From contig NZ_CP016474.1 of assembly GCF_001693255.1 (NCBI RefSeq), positions 310,001-374,000 on the forward strand: a stretch of DNA of 64,000 nt, written 5' to 3'. How positions within the stretch are numbered: the stretch's first letter is position 1; every line of letters begins with the position of its first letter. Source of the stretch: Picosynechococcus sp. PCC 7003 (GTDB lineage: Bacteria > Cyanobacteriota > Cyanobacteriia > Cyanobacteriales > MRBY01). Shown here in pieces: positions 1 to 7,611 of the stretch. Made by a program: the position numbers and the translations under genes. Below the pieces are notes generated by a model. The model did not search any database, was not told where the DNA came from, and saw nothing but the letters and a program-made list of their open reading frames with translations.

Positions 1-39
1 GTTCCATTAGAAAATATTGATTCCCCTGAGAATCTAAAA

Positions 40-92
40 AAATCCCCCTAAATCGTCAAAATAAGGAAATTAAGGGGGAAATTTTGCTATTA
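40..92 (-). terminator. Rho-independent terminator of the metallophosphoesterase pair
   Basis: Read on the minus strand, a C5 arm (in TTTCCCCCTTAA) is followed about 20 nt later by the matching arm (TTTAGGGGGATTT) and a run of T. It starts 13 nt past the stop of the gene ending at 105. The stem also resembles the dispersed CCCCCT/AGGGGG repeats common in cyanobacteria; a related copy is at 40605-40646. Confidence 0.6.
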
Positions 93-104
93 GAGGGCAA
101 AAAA

Positions 105-845
105 TCAACCAAATCCCGCTCTACCATAACGCACTGTCCGAAAGGTGACTTGGTCTGTATTGGGATTGTAGAGGGTGTAGGTGGCTTGCTTTGGGATTCG
201 ACCCACATTGCCAACGCCAACAATCAAACGGGCGGCAGTGCCAGCAGGGTCACCAATGGTGTAATCCTGATTGACAGCAGCCTGGTCAATGGTGGTAACT
301 GTGGCCGCTAATTTTCCTTGGCTCACTTGATACTGAAAGGTTTGACCCGATCGCCCACAAAAAAGACGATTGCTCCCGGTGCGGGACAGGCGATCCAACA
401 AAACCAAAGGGGAGATATCCGGTGTGAGGGCTTCAAACACCGTCAGACTACTGCCATGGAGTAAAAGACAATCTAGTTCTGCAAAGCCGAAATGGAGCTG
501 CCGAAACCATTCCACCGTTTCTAGGGGGATATGATCCCAAAGTTGCTTGAGAATGGCACCGCCTTTTTCTGTGAGAAAAGGATTTGCTTCGGGTTCCGCC
601 GCGAGCCCCCGCACAATTAAACATTGTTCTTCCCAGGCGCCTTTACAGACCTGGGGAATCAGTTCTCCTTTTTTGGGGTTGCGAATGCGGTCTACAACCG
701 CATTGCCTTCAGGGGTTCCATCAATCAGGTCGCCTAAAATATATAGCTCCGTAACTTTGGGGGTTTGCCGCCGAATATCTTGCAGCACCGCTTCATAGGC
801 CGTTAAATTCCCTTCGATACCGCTTAAAATGGCCCATTGCACCAT
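105..845 (-). CDS. Degenerate metallophosphoesterase-like protein (predicted pseudoenzyme)
   Basis: A calcineurin-like phosphoesterase fold of about 246 aa, paralogous to the gene immediately upstream. The GDL(I/V) metal motif (ILGDLIDGTP) and an LLHGS motif remain. The first metal motif, normally SDIHGN, reads SGIEGN; the GNxD motif reads GAWEEQ; the terminal GHTHxP motif reads GRSGQT. Most metal ligands of the family are therefore missing, and loss of catalysis is inferred. The ATG at 845 is chosen because it lies 4 nt after the upstream stop codon, which suggests translational coupling; the open frame extends upstream only through the neighbour's coding sequence. A regulatory or binding role is possible but unproven. 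Confidence 0.8.
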   Translation of the reverse strand: MVQWAILSGIEGNLTAYEAVLQDIRRQTPKVTELYILGDLIDGTPEGNAVVDRIRNPKKGELIPQVCKGAWEEQCLIVRGLAAEPEANPFLTEKGGAILKQLWDHIPLETVEWFRQLHFGFAELDCLLLHGSSLTVFEALTPDISPLVLLDRLSRTGSNRLFCGRSGQTFQYQVSQGKLAATVTTIDQAAVNQDYTIGDPAGTAARLIVGVGNVGRIPKQATYTLYNPNTDQVTFRTVRYGRAGFG

Positions 846-849
846 GGTC

Positions 850-1674
850 TTATACCCCCCGTTCACAAAGGTGACTTGGATCGTCGGCCCGTTCGGCAAA
901 TTCCATGCCCTGGGCTAGGCGCCAGGCAAAAATCGGTGGTAATCCTTTCTCGACAATGGCAGTGCAGGTTTTGTGGTAGTCGTATTCTACTTCCTGTAAC
1001 GTCACCTGCTCGCGATCGCCATCGTAGATGACATAGGTGGCATTGGGACGGCCATGGCGTGGCTCACCAACAGATCCGGCATTGACAATGCGCTTGACGG
1101 GGGCAGTAAATTCCTGCTCCGGGGCGATCGCCTTTCCAGAATTAGTGCGCACAGAAAATGTTAGCGAATGCTGCTTAAGGGTGCGCACATAGGGAACATG
1201 GGTATGGCCACAAAATAGAATATCGGCCCCCGTGCTCAAAACCCGCTCTAGGGCTAGGAAACCATCCAGTTCTGGCAGTAAATATTCATGCTGACTTTGG
1301 GGACTGCCGTGGGTAAAGGCCAGTTGATCTTGCTTGAGCACTTTGGGTAATTGGGCTAGATAAGCACGGGTTTCCGGGTGAATTTCTTGATCTGTCCATT
1401 GGTGGGCAACCTTACCCCGCTTTTCTGCGAGCAATGATGGATAACTACACTCACAGGCATTTAAACCATCAACAATATCTTCATCCCAGCAGCCTTGGAC
1501 GGTGGGAATATCTAGCGATCGCACGAGGGTCACCACCTCATTGGGGTAGGGGCCATAGCCGACCAAATCTCCTAAACAATAGATCTGGTCTACATTTTGG
1601 CTGTCAATGTCCTTGAGCACCGTAGTCAGGGCTTCATAATTCCCGTGAATACAGGAAATAACGGCTATTTTCAT
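850..1674 (-). CDS. Metallophosphoesterase (calcineurin-like, YfcE/MJ0936 type)
   Basis: A 274-aa soluble member of the binuclear metallophosphoesterase family, which hydrolyses phosphoesters. Motifs in order are SCIHGN near residue 8, GDLVGYGP near 35, GCWDE near 62, THGSP near 120 and GHTHVP near 156. The usual Asp of the first motif is Cys here, while all the His ligands are kept, so activity is likely but metal preference may differ. It is the first gene of a two-gene unit with the degenerate paralogue at 105-845, arranged as a tandem duplication. The substrate cannot be told from sequence. Confidence 0.88.
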   Translation of the reverse strand: MKIAVISCIHGNYEALTTVLKDIDSQNVDQIYCLGDLVGYGPYPNEVVTLVRSLDIPTVQGCWDEDIVDGLNACECSYPSLLAEKRGKVAHQWTDQEIHPETRAYLAQLPKVLKQDQLAFTHGSPQSQHEYLLPELDGFLALERVLSTGADILFCGHTHVPYVRTLKQHSLTFSVRTNSGKAIAPEQEFTAPVKRIVNAGSVGEPRHGRPNATYVIYDGDREQVTLQEVEYDYHKTCTAIVEKGLPPIFAWRLAQGMEFAERADDPSHLCERGV

Positions 1675-1731
1675 AGTTTTTAGAGATTTATGCTAATTTT
1701 CTAGGCAACTAAATTAGGTGAGAGCTTGATT

Positions 1732-2541
1732 TTAGGTATAGGCATATTGCTGTTCTAGGTCAGATTGCTGCCGTTGTTGCCGTATTTGCCCTTGGTAATA
1801 AGCCAATAATTCATCGTTGAGACAACAGTCCAAGATAGTATCTGCTATTTGTTTCTCATTCAGTTGAGTGCCGATCACTTCTAGGCCGCTGAATCGTTCG
1901 GGTCTACCCTCCAGCCAAGGTTCACAGGGCAGCTCACGGTAGAGACTGTCCGCCATCCCTGCCACATAGTCGAGATAAAAAGCCCGGCCATCCACAATTT
2001 CAACAATGCCCTTCGCCCGCTGGATCTGGCCATAGGCGCCGGTGGTGAGTTCATCCCAAAAAATATTCAGACTCGCCGGATCAAAGACTTGACCCCTCAG
2101 AGGCGATCGCCACACCTGAATTTCATGGGTCGGTAGCGGTAGGGGCACTTCAATCACTTGATCCGCCCAATCATGCCAAGGGGAACTGGCGATCTGCTCA
2201 GACACAAAAGCCAAGCGCTGACAGGGAAAACCAGCTGCTTCTAACGCTTTTAACAACTCTTCCCCGGACGCTAAGGCCACATAGAAACCAAGCTCTAAAA
2301 TGGCGATCGCCCCCTGCTCTACGGCGCGGATCAGTTCAATTTCCTGTCCTTCTTCTAAAAACTGCCAATGGGGAAACTCAAGGGCAAGACAATGGCGATC
2401 AATGGCACAGTCCACTGTCCGGGGTGAGAAATAGGTGACAGGCACTGTTTTTCCCTGGAATTGCTGCCGGAGCCACTGGGTTTTTCCGGAGCCCGCCAGA
2501 CCGGCGATCGCCACGATAGCTGTTTTTGTCCAATCGATCAT
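1732..2541 (-). CDS. COG0523/CobW-like P-loop protein, putative metal-homeostasis factor
   Basis: A 269-aa protein with an N-terminal Walker A (GLAGSGKT, residues 14-21) and a C-terminal segment resembling the CobW C-terminal domain (YGQIQRAKG..VDGRAFYLDYVAG, then RFSGLEVIG). G3E-family GTPases of this type act in metal insertion or zinc allocation. Two usual hallmarks are not visible: the CxCC metal motif and a clear NKxD guanine-specificity motif. It may therefore be a reduced family member. It diverges from the FAD oxidoreductase at 2643, and the shared upstream region holds a perfect Fur/Zur-type palindrome, which supports a zinc- or iron-responsive role (inference). Confidence 0.75.
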   Translation of the reverse strand: MIDWTKTAIVAIAGLAGSGKTQWLRQQFQGKTVPVTYFSPRTVDCAIDRHCLALEFPHWQFLEEGQEIELIRAVEQGAIAILELGFYVALASGEELLKALEAAGFPCQRLAFVSEQIASSPWHDWADQVIEVPLPLPTHEIQVWRSPLRGQVFDPASLNIFWDELTTGAYGQIQRAKGIVEIVDGRAFYLDYVAGMADSLYRELPCEPWLEGRPERFSGLEVIGTQLNEKQIADTILDCCLNDELLAYYQGQIRQQRQQSDLEQQYAYT

Positions 2542-2606
2542 TGTGTTTTCTTCCTGCTAGCGGACAGGCCAGCGCTTGTTTCGGTGATTTGCTATCATCA
2601 CTATTT

Positions 2607-2621
2607 TGATAATAATTATCA
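2607..2621. promoter_or_regulatory. Fur/Zur-family operator, perfect 7-1-7 palindrome
   Basis: TGATAATAATTATCA is a perfect inverted repeat with 7-bp arms around one central base. This is the form of operators bound by Fur-family metalloregulators, Zur in particular in cyanobacteria. It lies between the divergent starts at 2541 (minus) and 2643 (plus), so it could control both genes. The COG0523-like neighbour favours Zur over Fur. Confidence 0.7.
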
Positions 2622-2642
2622 TTCTTGTTTAAGATCGTGAAA

Positions 2643-3908
2643 ATGTCTATCCCCCCAGTAATTTCCGTCAAGACCGTACAGCAATGTGATATCGCAATTG
2701 TTGGTGCAGGTATCCAGGCCCTGACCCTAGTGCTGCACCTTTTGAAAAAGCGTCCCCAGTGGCGCAAGCGCATCGTTGTTTTTGATCCCCATGGTCGTTG
2801 GCTGGCCCGCTGGTCTCACCAGTTTGCCGCTCAGGAGATTCCCCATTTGCGATCGCCTGCGGTGCACCATCCCCACCCAAATCCTTTTGCATTACGCAGA
2901 TTTGCCGAGGGACGCCCCAACGAGCTTTTTCCGCCCTACGATTTGCCGGGTACCCAGCTGTTTGCAGATTTTTGCCAAAAGGCGATCGCCGAATTTCAAT
3001 TAGACCAAAGACTAATTGCCGCCACAGTCACCGATTTGATGCCGCCCCAACAGGGCCAACACAAATTTTGTTTAAGCCTCGATAATGGTCAACAATGGCA
3101 AGCGAAGCGGGTTGTTTTAGCAACAAATCAAACCCAACGGCAGTTACCCAATTGGCTGGAACAGCTCGAAGAGACCTACCCATCTGATCGTCTTTGTCAT
3201 AGTGATCATGTTGATTTACGGGGATTACAGCTTAAAGATGAAAAAATTGTCATTGTCGGCGGTGGTCTCTCCACAGGTCATCTCGCATTGGGGGCGATCG
3301 CCCGCCAGGCCCAAGTGACGATCATTGCCCGTCGTCCTTTCCAGGAAAAACTGTTTGATGCCGATGCGGGTTGGTTAGGGCCAAAATATCTCAAGGGATT
3401 TCACGCCGAGACCGATTGGCAAAAACGCCACCAAATGATTCTGGCAGCCCGCAATGGTGGTTCCCTCACACCTGCAGTAATGACCCAGCTCCGCCGCGCC
3501 GAACGCCAAGGCACCATTATCCTCAAGCCAAACTGTCAAATTCAAGCGGCCCATTGGCAAGGCAATCATTGGCAACTGCACTGTGACAATGGCGAAATTC
3601 TTCAGGGCGATCGCCTCTGGTTGGCAACGGGAAGTCGTTTTGATGTCACCGCCGAACCCCTGCTCACACCGGTGATGGAGCACTATCCCCAACCGATCAT
3701 GAACGGTCTGCCGATTTTAGATGAATATTTACGCTGGCAAGGCTGTGATCTGTTCCTCATGGGAGGATTGGCCGCCCTCCAACTTGGCCCCACGGCCCGT
3801 AATATTTCTGGGGCGCGCCTGGCTTGCGATCGCCTCGTCCCCGCCCTAACCAAATCCAGTCTGCAGCGAATTTATCACATGAATGCCTGCTCTGGGATCA
3901 GCGCCTAA
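2643..3908 (+). CDS. FAD/NAD(P)-binding oxidoreductase (COG4529/ornithine-monooxygenase-like)
   Basis: A 421-aa flavoprotein with two Rossmann folds. The N-terminal dinucleotide motif (IVGAGIQALT) would bind FAD, and a second at mid-protein (IVIVGGGLSTGHLA) would bind NAD(P)H. A late ATGSRFD motif is typical of this class. The family includes lysine/ornithine N-hydroxylases and uncharacterised oxidoreductases; no substrate can be assigned. The ATG at 2643 is preferred over the TTG at 2625 because the earlier start nearly abuts the metalloregulator palindrome. Divergence from the COG0523-like gene suggests joint metal control. Confidence 0.8.
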   Translation: MSIPPVISVKTVQQCDIAIVGAGIQALTLVLHLLKKRPQWRKRIVVFDPHGRWLARWSHQFAAQEIPHLRSPAVHHPHPNPFALRRFAEGRPNELFPPYDLPGTQLFADFCQKAIAEFQLDQRLIAATVTDLMPPQQGQHKFCLSLDNGQQWQAKRVVLATNQTQRQLPNWLEQLEETYPSDRLCHSDHVDLRGLQLKDEKIVIVGGGLSTGHLALGAIARQAQVTIIARRPFQEKLFDADAGWLGPKYLKGFHAETDWQKRHQMILAARNGGSLTPAVMTQLRRAERQGTIILKPNCQIQAAHWQGNHWQLHCDNGEILQGDRLWLATGSRFDVTAEPLLTPVMEHYPQPIMNGLPILDEYLRWQGCDLFLMGGLAALQLGPTARNISGARLACDRLVPALTKSSLQRIYHMNACSGISA

Positions 3909-3956
3909 AATCTCTCCAAGTCCGATGTTATCAAGTATGGAGATTGTGGCTGTACC

Positions 3957-4007
3957 TAAAAGGCGATCGCCCCTTTTTCTCCCCAAAACATTCTCCCCTG
4001 GGGGAGA
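3957..4007. terminator. Convergent-gene hairpins between the FAD oxidoreductase and kaiC
   Basis: Two stems lie here: AAAAGG..CCCCTTTTT built around a HIP1 site (3958-3977, followed by T5 on the plus strand), and the palindrome TCTCCCC/GGGGAGA (3992-4007). They sit between convergent stop codons, so bidirectional termination is plausible. Confidence 0.5.
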
Positions 4008-4026
4008 TGCCGTCAGGCAGAGGGGG

Positions 4027-5577
4027 TTACTCCGGCAAAGTTTTATCCTGTACACCCCGCATAATCCGCGACAGTTCCGACTTTTCATCCACCGCAATCC
4101 GCGTCGGCGAACCACTGATGATCCGTTCATAGTTCCGGAAAGAGTCCTTAATCATTGCACCACCTTCGCTGATGGTGTATTCTCGAATCCCCTTATCGTG
4201 CCAGGAACCCCGCATCTTAAAGACGTTGATCGCCCGAGACATCTCGCCGCGAATTTCTACGTACTGCAACATCAAAATCGTGTCTGTGATCGTTGAGATA
4301 TGGGATTCCGTAATCGAGTGGGCGCCCATAAATTGGTCGGTCGTATTGGTGAAAAAGCCCGTAATCTCTTCCTGTTTCGCGTAACCTGTCACCCCAATCA
4401 CAAATTGCCGGAAGGCATTATTGGTCACCCCCCGCGCTAAAGCTGACAAAGAATCGATCGCAATCCGCGAAGGCTTAAACTCAGAAATTTCTGACTTAAT
4501 CATCTGTAGGTGATCCTCAAGGCCCGCCGACTCTGGGTAGGAACAGAGCAATTTCAATAATCCTTGCCGTTCCATCTCTTCAAAATCGATCCCCCAGGAA
4601 GAGGCATTCCGCGATAACTGCGCCCGGGATTCTTCATAGGCAAACAGAATCGCCCGTTCACCACGCCGACAACCTTCTTCAAGGAACTTACTCACCAATA
4701 ACGTCTTGCCTGTGCCGGTAGCGCCTGTGGCCAGGATGATCGAATCCTTAAAGAAGCCGCCGCCACACATCTTATCGAGGGTTTCCACCCCAGACGAAAT
4801 CCGTGCATTGGAAGACCGCTGGGTGAGACGCATTGCTCCCAGTGGGAAAATATTGATCCCATCGTTGGTGATCGTGAAAGGATATTCTCCCTTCATGTGG
4901 GTTGTCCCCCGTAGCTTGAGGATTTCGATGGTGCGTCGCCGCCGTTCCCCTTCTAGGACATTCCGCAGGATTATCACGTTATCCGACACAAATTCTTCTA
5001 CCCCAAAGCGAGCCACGGGGCCATATTCATCTAATCTCTCCGTGGTCATGATCGAAGTGACAGCAAGATACTTTAACCGCGCGACCAGACGGAAAATTTC
5101 CCGACGGACAACGGGGGCTGCATCATATTGTTGAAATACTGCCGTTACCGAGTCAATAGAAACGAGCTTGGCATTGTATTTACGAATTGCGTATTGAATC
5201 CGTTCAATCAAAGCAGAGAGATCAAAGTTTCCCACTACTTCTTGACCATCGGGATCGGGGGAAGCATCAAGAATAAACAACTTGCCTTCATCCACTAGGC
5301 TTTGGAGATCCCAGCCGAAACTATGGGCGTTTTGGATAATATCCCGGGGGGATTCTTCAAAGGTGACAAAAAGCCCTGGATAGTCGAAGTGCTTGATGCC
5401 GTGGTAGAGAAACTGAATCGCCAGTAATGTTTTCCCAGTTCCCGAAGTCCCACTCACTAGGGTTGTTCTGCCGGAGGGTAAACCACCATGACTAATCTCA
5501 TCAAGACCTTCGATGAGGGTGCGGATTTTTTGGACGCCTTTGATGGCACCGTTATTAGAGGAGGTGGGCTGGTTCAT
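4027..5577 (-). CDS. kaiC: Circadian clock protein KaiC
   Basis: A 516-aa tandem RecA-like ATPase, the hexameric core of the circadian oscillator. CI has Walker A GTSGTGKT (43-50) and catalytic Glu pair E74-E75. CII has Walker A GATGTGKT (about 285-292) and E315-E316. The autophosphorylation pair equivalent to S431/T432 of Synechococcus elongatus is S428-T429, in the motif SHISTI. Everything needed for the KaiA/KaiB-driven phosphorylation cycle is intact. It is downstream of kaiB on the same strand, but about 590 bp of unusual spacer intervenes, where kaiB and kaiC of S. elongatus sit close together. kaiC may therefore need its own promoter. Confidence 0.99.
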   Translation of the reverse strand: MNQPTSSNNGAIKGVQKIRTLIEGLDEISHGGLPSGRTTLVSGTSGTGKTLLAIQFLYHGIKHFDYPGLFVTFEESPRDIIQNAHSFGWDLQSLVDEGKLFILDASPDPDGQEVVGNFDLSALIERIQYAIRKYNAKLVSIDSVTAVFQQYDAAPVVRREIFRLVARLKYLAVTSIMTTERLDEYGPVARFGVEEFVSDNVIILRNVLEGERRRRTIEILKLRGTTHMKGEYPFTITNDGINIFPLGAMRLTQRSSNARISSGVETLDKMCGGGFFKDSIILATGATGTGKTLLVSKFLEEGCRRGERAILFAYEESRAQLSRNASSWGIDFEEMERQGLLKLLCSYPESAGLEDHLQMIKSEISEFKPSRIAIDSLSALARGVTNNAFRQFVIGVTGYAKQEEITGFFTNTTDQFMGAHSITESHISTITDTILMLQYVEIRGEMSRAINVFKMRGSWHDKGIREYTISEGGAMIKDSFRNYERIISGSPTRIAVDEKSELSRIMRGVQDKTLPE

Positions 5578-6170
5578 TACGACTTAGGGACTGGAAATGT
5601 AAAAGTGAAGAGATCAACTAAGGTTGTCCTAATGGAGGGCTAGCAGGTGCTTAAAGTGCCATCTTTTTGGACAGCATGGCCTGGTACCCCAATGAGACGA
5701 AGAAATATACTAAATCAAATGGCTTTATCCTACCAGAATCCGTCGCAGTGCTCCGCCCATAGCCAAAGGCTTGGGGAGTGGTGAAGTGACGGGCGACCAG
5801 AGGGAGCAACCTGGTACGCTCGACAAAGCACAGGGTTGGCGACCCATGCGGGATATCCATAACCGGACTCCGAGGGCAGAAACGCACCAAGGGAGTTGTG
5901 CCCCTTTTGAACCTTGACAACAAAGTATCGGGTTCCAGAACTGAAGCGTGTTCTGGGTGAAACTTTGTGCGTAAGAGGTTGAACATACAGTTTTTGTACT
6001 TGTTCATCGTCTGCGGTGGGGCGCATCGTGGATGTTAAATTAAAATGCCTGCGGAGACGGTCTGGCGGGGGTTGGGGCAACTCAATCTAGTTAGGAGTCT
6101 TTGAAACAGGAATCTCCGACCATACCCGCTAGGGTTGGGGGGAGAGCGTCAATAGAAAGTGCTCCTGTTC
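5578..6170. other. Long HIP1-free spacer between kaiB and kaiC, possible mobile-element remnant
   Basis: This 593-bp stretch has no convincing gene. Open frames on the minus strand (5651-6080) look like shadows: mutually overlapping frames without domain features. No GCGATCGC is present, unlike the flanks. It contains hairpins, for example CCAGAAC/GTTCTGG near 5935-5957, and GGGT/ACCC near 5834-5846. The end next to kaiB (6105-6152) carries a nested hairpin followed by GCGTCAA, resembling the right end of IS200/IS605 elements. The likeliest reading is a decayed insertion; the kaiC promoter should also lie here. Confidence 0.5.
6108..6152 (+). repeat. IS200/IS605-like right-end hairpin next to kaiB
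   Basis: After GAAACAGGAATC comes a nested stem, TCTCC-ACC-ACCC paired with GGGT-GG-GGAGA across the loop GCTA (6113-6145), then GCGTCAA. The layout (GGAA, C-rich arm, TAGGG, G-rich arm, GTCAA) is how right ends of tnpB-bearing elements look in cyanobacteria. No tnpB frame survives upstream, so this would be a relic. The resemblance comes from recall of such ends, not from an alignment. Confidence 0.35.
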
Positions 6171-6485
6171 TTAAAGCTCTTCTTCCCGTTCTAAAAACTC
6201 TTCATAAAGGAGATCGAGACCAATCAATACTTTTTCTCGGTCGGAGAGATCACCGATGATCTTGCGGACGGGAGGCGGAAGCACTTTAGAGAGGGTTGGT
6301 GTCGCCAAAATCTTATCTTCTTCGGCTAGCTGGGGGTTTTGGAGGACATCAATTACTTTTAGGGCATACACCCCTTTAAAGTCAGTTTCTAAAATATTTT
6401 TTAAGGTTTTGAGGGCACGGACAGAGTTGGGAGTATTGCCAGCCACATAAAGCTTTAAAACATATGTTTTCTTTAGGAGGTTCAT
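6171..6485 (-). CDS. kaiB: Circadian clock protein KaiB
   Basis: A 104-aa fold-switching clock protein that binds phosphorylated KaiC, sequesters KaiA and so drives dephosphorylation. The strongly conserved [19 protein letters not shown] block is near residue 10, and [20 protein letters not shown] in the middle fits the thioredoxin-like/fold-switch core. The acidic C-terminal tail (FLEREEEL) is also normal. The ATG at 6485 gives the usual family length; an in-frame TTG at 6491 would add two residues. It lies 66 bp after kaiA and is probably cotranscribed with it. Confidence 0.98.
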   Translation of the reverse strand: MNLLKKTYVLKLYVAGNTPNSVRALKTLKNILETDFKGVYALKVIDVLQNPQLAEEDKILATPTLSKVLPPPVRKIIGDLSDREKVLIGLDLLYEEFLEREEEL

Positions 6486-6551
6486 AGACAAGGCTGATGT
6501 GGGGAGAAATAGGGTTGGGTTCTAGGCGTCGCGGAGGGGAATGATTTCATC

Positions 6552-7451
6552 CTAGTCTATCCGAAATAGAAGTTCAAAAGGTAGATCTTCACGGGGGATC
6601 GAACGACGGTACATTTCGCATAAGTGGGCGACGATATCAATGAGGGTGAGGCGGTAGTCAAGGAGAATTTCTTCACTTCTCCCTTCGAGTTTGAGCTGTT
6701 GAGCGAATTCGTCCATTAACTTCATGTGAGTTTCGAGAATATAGGAGACAGAAACATCAGCAAAAAAGGCTTGATTGACGAATTGATCAATGGCTTGATT
6801 TGTGGGGAGATCGCCACTGAAGTAGCTTAGGACAATATTGCGATAATCGGCGACAAATTGTTCGCGAAATTCTTGTTGTTCTTCGGGGGAAAGACTGCGA
6901 TAAAAATATTTGGGATTACGTTTGTAATAAACGCCAAGGTAACCCAATCGCTCCCGTAATTTTTCGGCGAGACGACGCTGTTGTAGCAGTAAAAAAGCTT
7001 GGTGAGTTTTGTCGGGATCGCTGTGCTGGGGATCTTGGGGTTTGTCGCTCAGGGCGCAGCTAGGAGCGAGGTGCAGAAATTGGGCGATCGCCTGGTCAAT
7101 GGTCAGAGATAAGTTCTCGAGATTAGCAAAATCTAGGTATTTTTCAGCACTATGATAGAGTTGCGCGGGGATGACCTGTTGGGAGATTTCACAGGCGGTG
7201 GTTGGCCCAAGAAAAACACAGGGAAGTAAAATCCCCCCCTGAGTTAAGTGCTCAAAATAGTCTTGATTTTCCTGTGCTTGAACAGCCACAAGACAATCAG
7301 TTTGTTCTTTGTTTGCTTCAAGAAATGGCAGGAATTCTTGGTCATACTCAAGGAGCTTGATCTGGTAGCGATCGCCTGTCAATTGAGCTTCAATTTTTCC
7401 AGGTTGAAAACCAGAAGGCGTAACTAGACAAAGGGAGAGTTTAGAAACCAA
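6552..7451 (-). CDS. kaiA: Circadian clock protein KaiA
   Basis: A 299-aa KaiA with both halves: an N-terminal pseudoreceiver domain (residues 1 to about 150, no phosphoacceptor pattern) and the C-terminal helical domain from RRLAEKLRERLGYLGVYYKR onward, ending in LIDIVAHLCEMYRRSIPRE, which binds the KaiC tail and stimulates autophosphorylation. The start is TTG; this frame begins MVSKLSLC, matching the usual KaiA beginning, and no ATG fits. At 299 aa it is slightly longer than the 284-aa S. elongatus protein. It is first in the kaiA-kaiB-(gap)-kaiC series. Confidence 0.97.
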   Translation of the reverse strand: MVSKLSLCLVTPSGFQPGKIEAQLTGDRYQIKLLEYDQEFLPFLEANKEQTDCLVAVQAQENQDYFEHLTQGGILLPCVFLGPTTACEISQQVIPAQLYHSAEKYLDFANLENLSLTIDQAIAQFLHLAPSCALSDKPQDPQHSDPDKTHQAFLLLQQRRLAEKLRERLGYLGVYYKRNPKYFYRSLSPEEQQEFREQFVADYRNIVLSYFSGDLPTNQAIDQFVNQAFFADVSVSYILETHMKLMDEFAQQLKLEGRSEEILLDYRLTLIDIVAHLCEMYRRSIPREDLPFELLFRID

Positions 7452-7611
7452 AGTAGACCGACCAACATCGAAATAAGCTTAAGTTAAAGGATAGCTTTCT
7501 TTTAATAATGGGACAATTATAAAGATAAGCTTAATTTTTTGCCTGCTTGGGGCTACGATAACATCTCTTGCCAGAATGCGCTGGGATTTTACCGAAGATT
7601 TGGCGCAAGCA

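Noticed and set aside
3964-3973. HIP1 palindromes (GGCGATCGCC) throughout as regulatory sites
   Set aside because: They are spread across coding and non-coding DNA at high density, a genome-wide feature of this group, so they are not treated as operators.
5651-6080. Two overlapping minus-strand frames (118 and 116 aa) in the kaiB-kaiC spacer
   Set aside because: They occupy the same DNA in different frames, with low-complexity Pro/Arg/Ser translation and no start-site signals. They are more likely by-products of a decayed or structured sequence.
5578-6170. Group II intron or a housekeeping RNA (RNase P, tmRNA, SRP RNA) in the kaiB-kaiC spacer
   Set aside because: No domain V-like hairpin or the conserved cores of these RNAs could be found on either strand.
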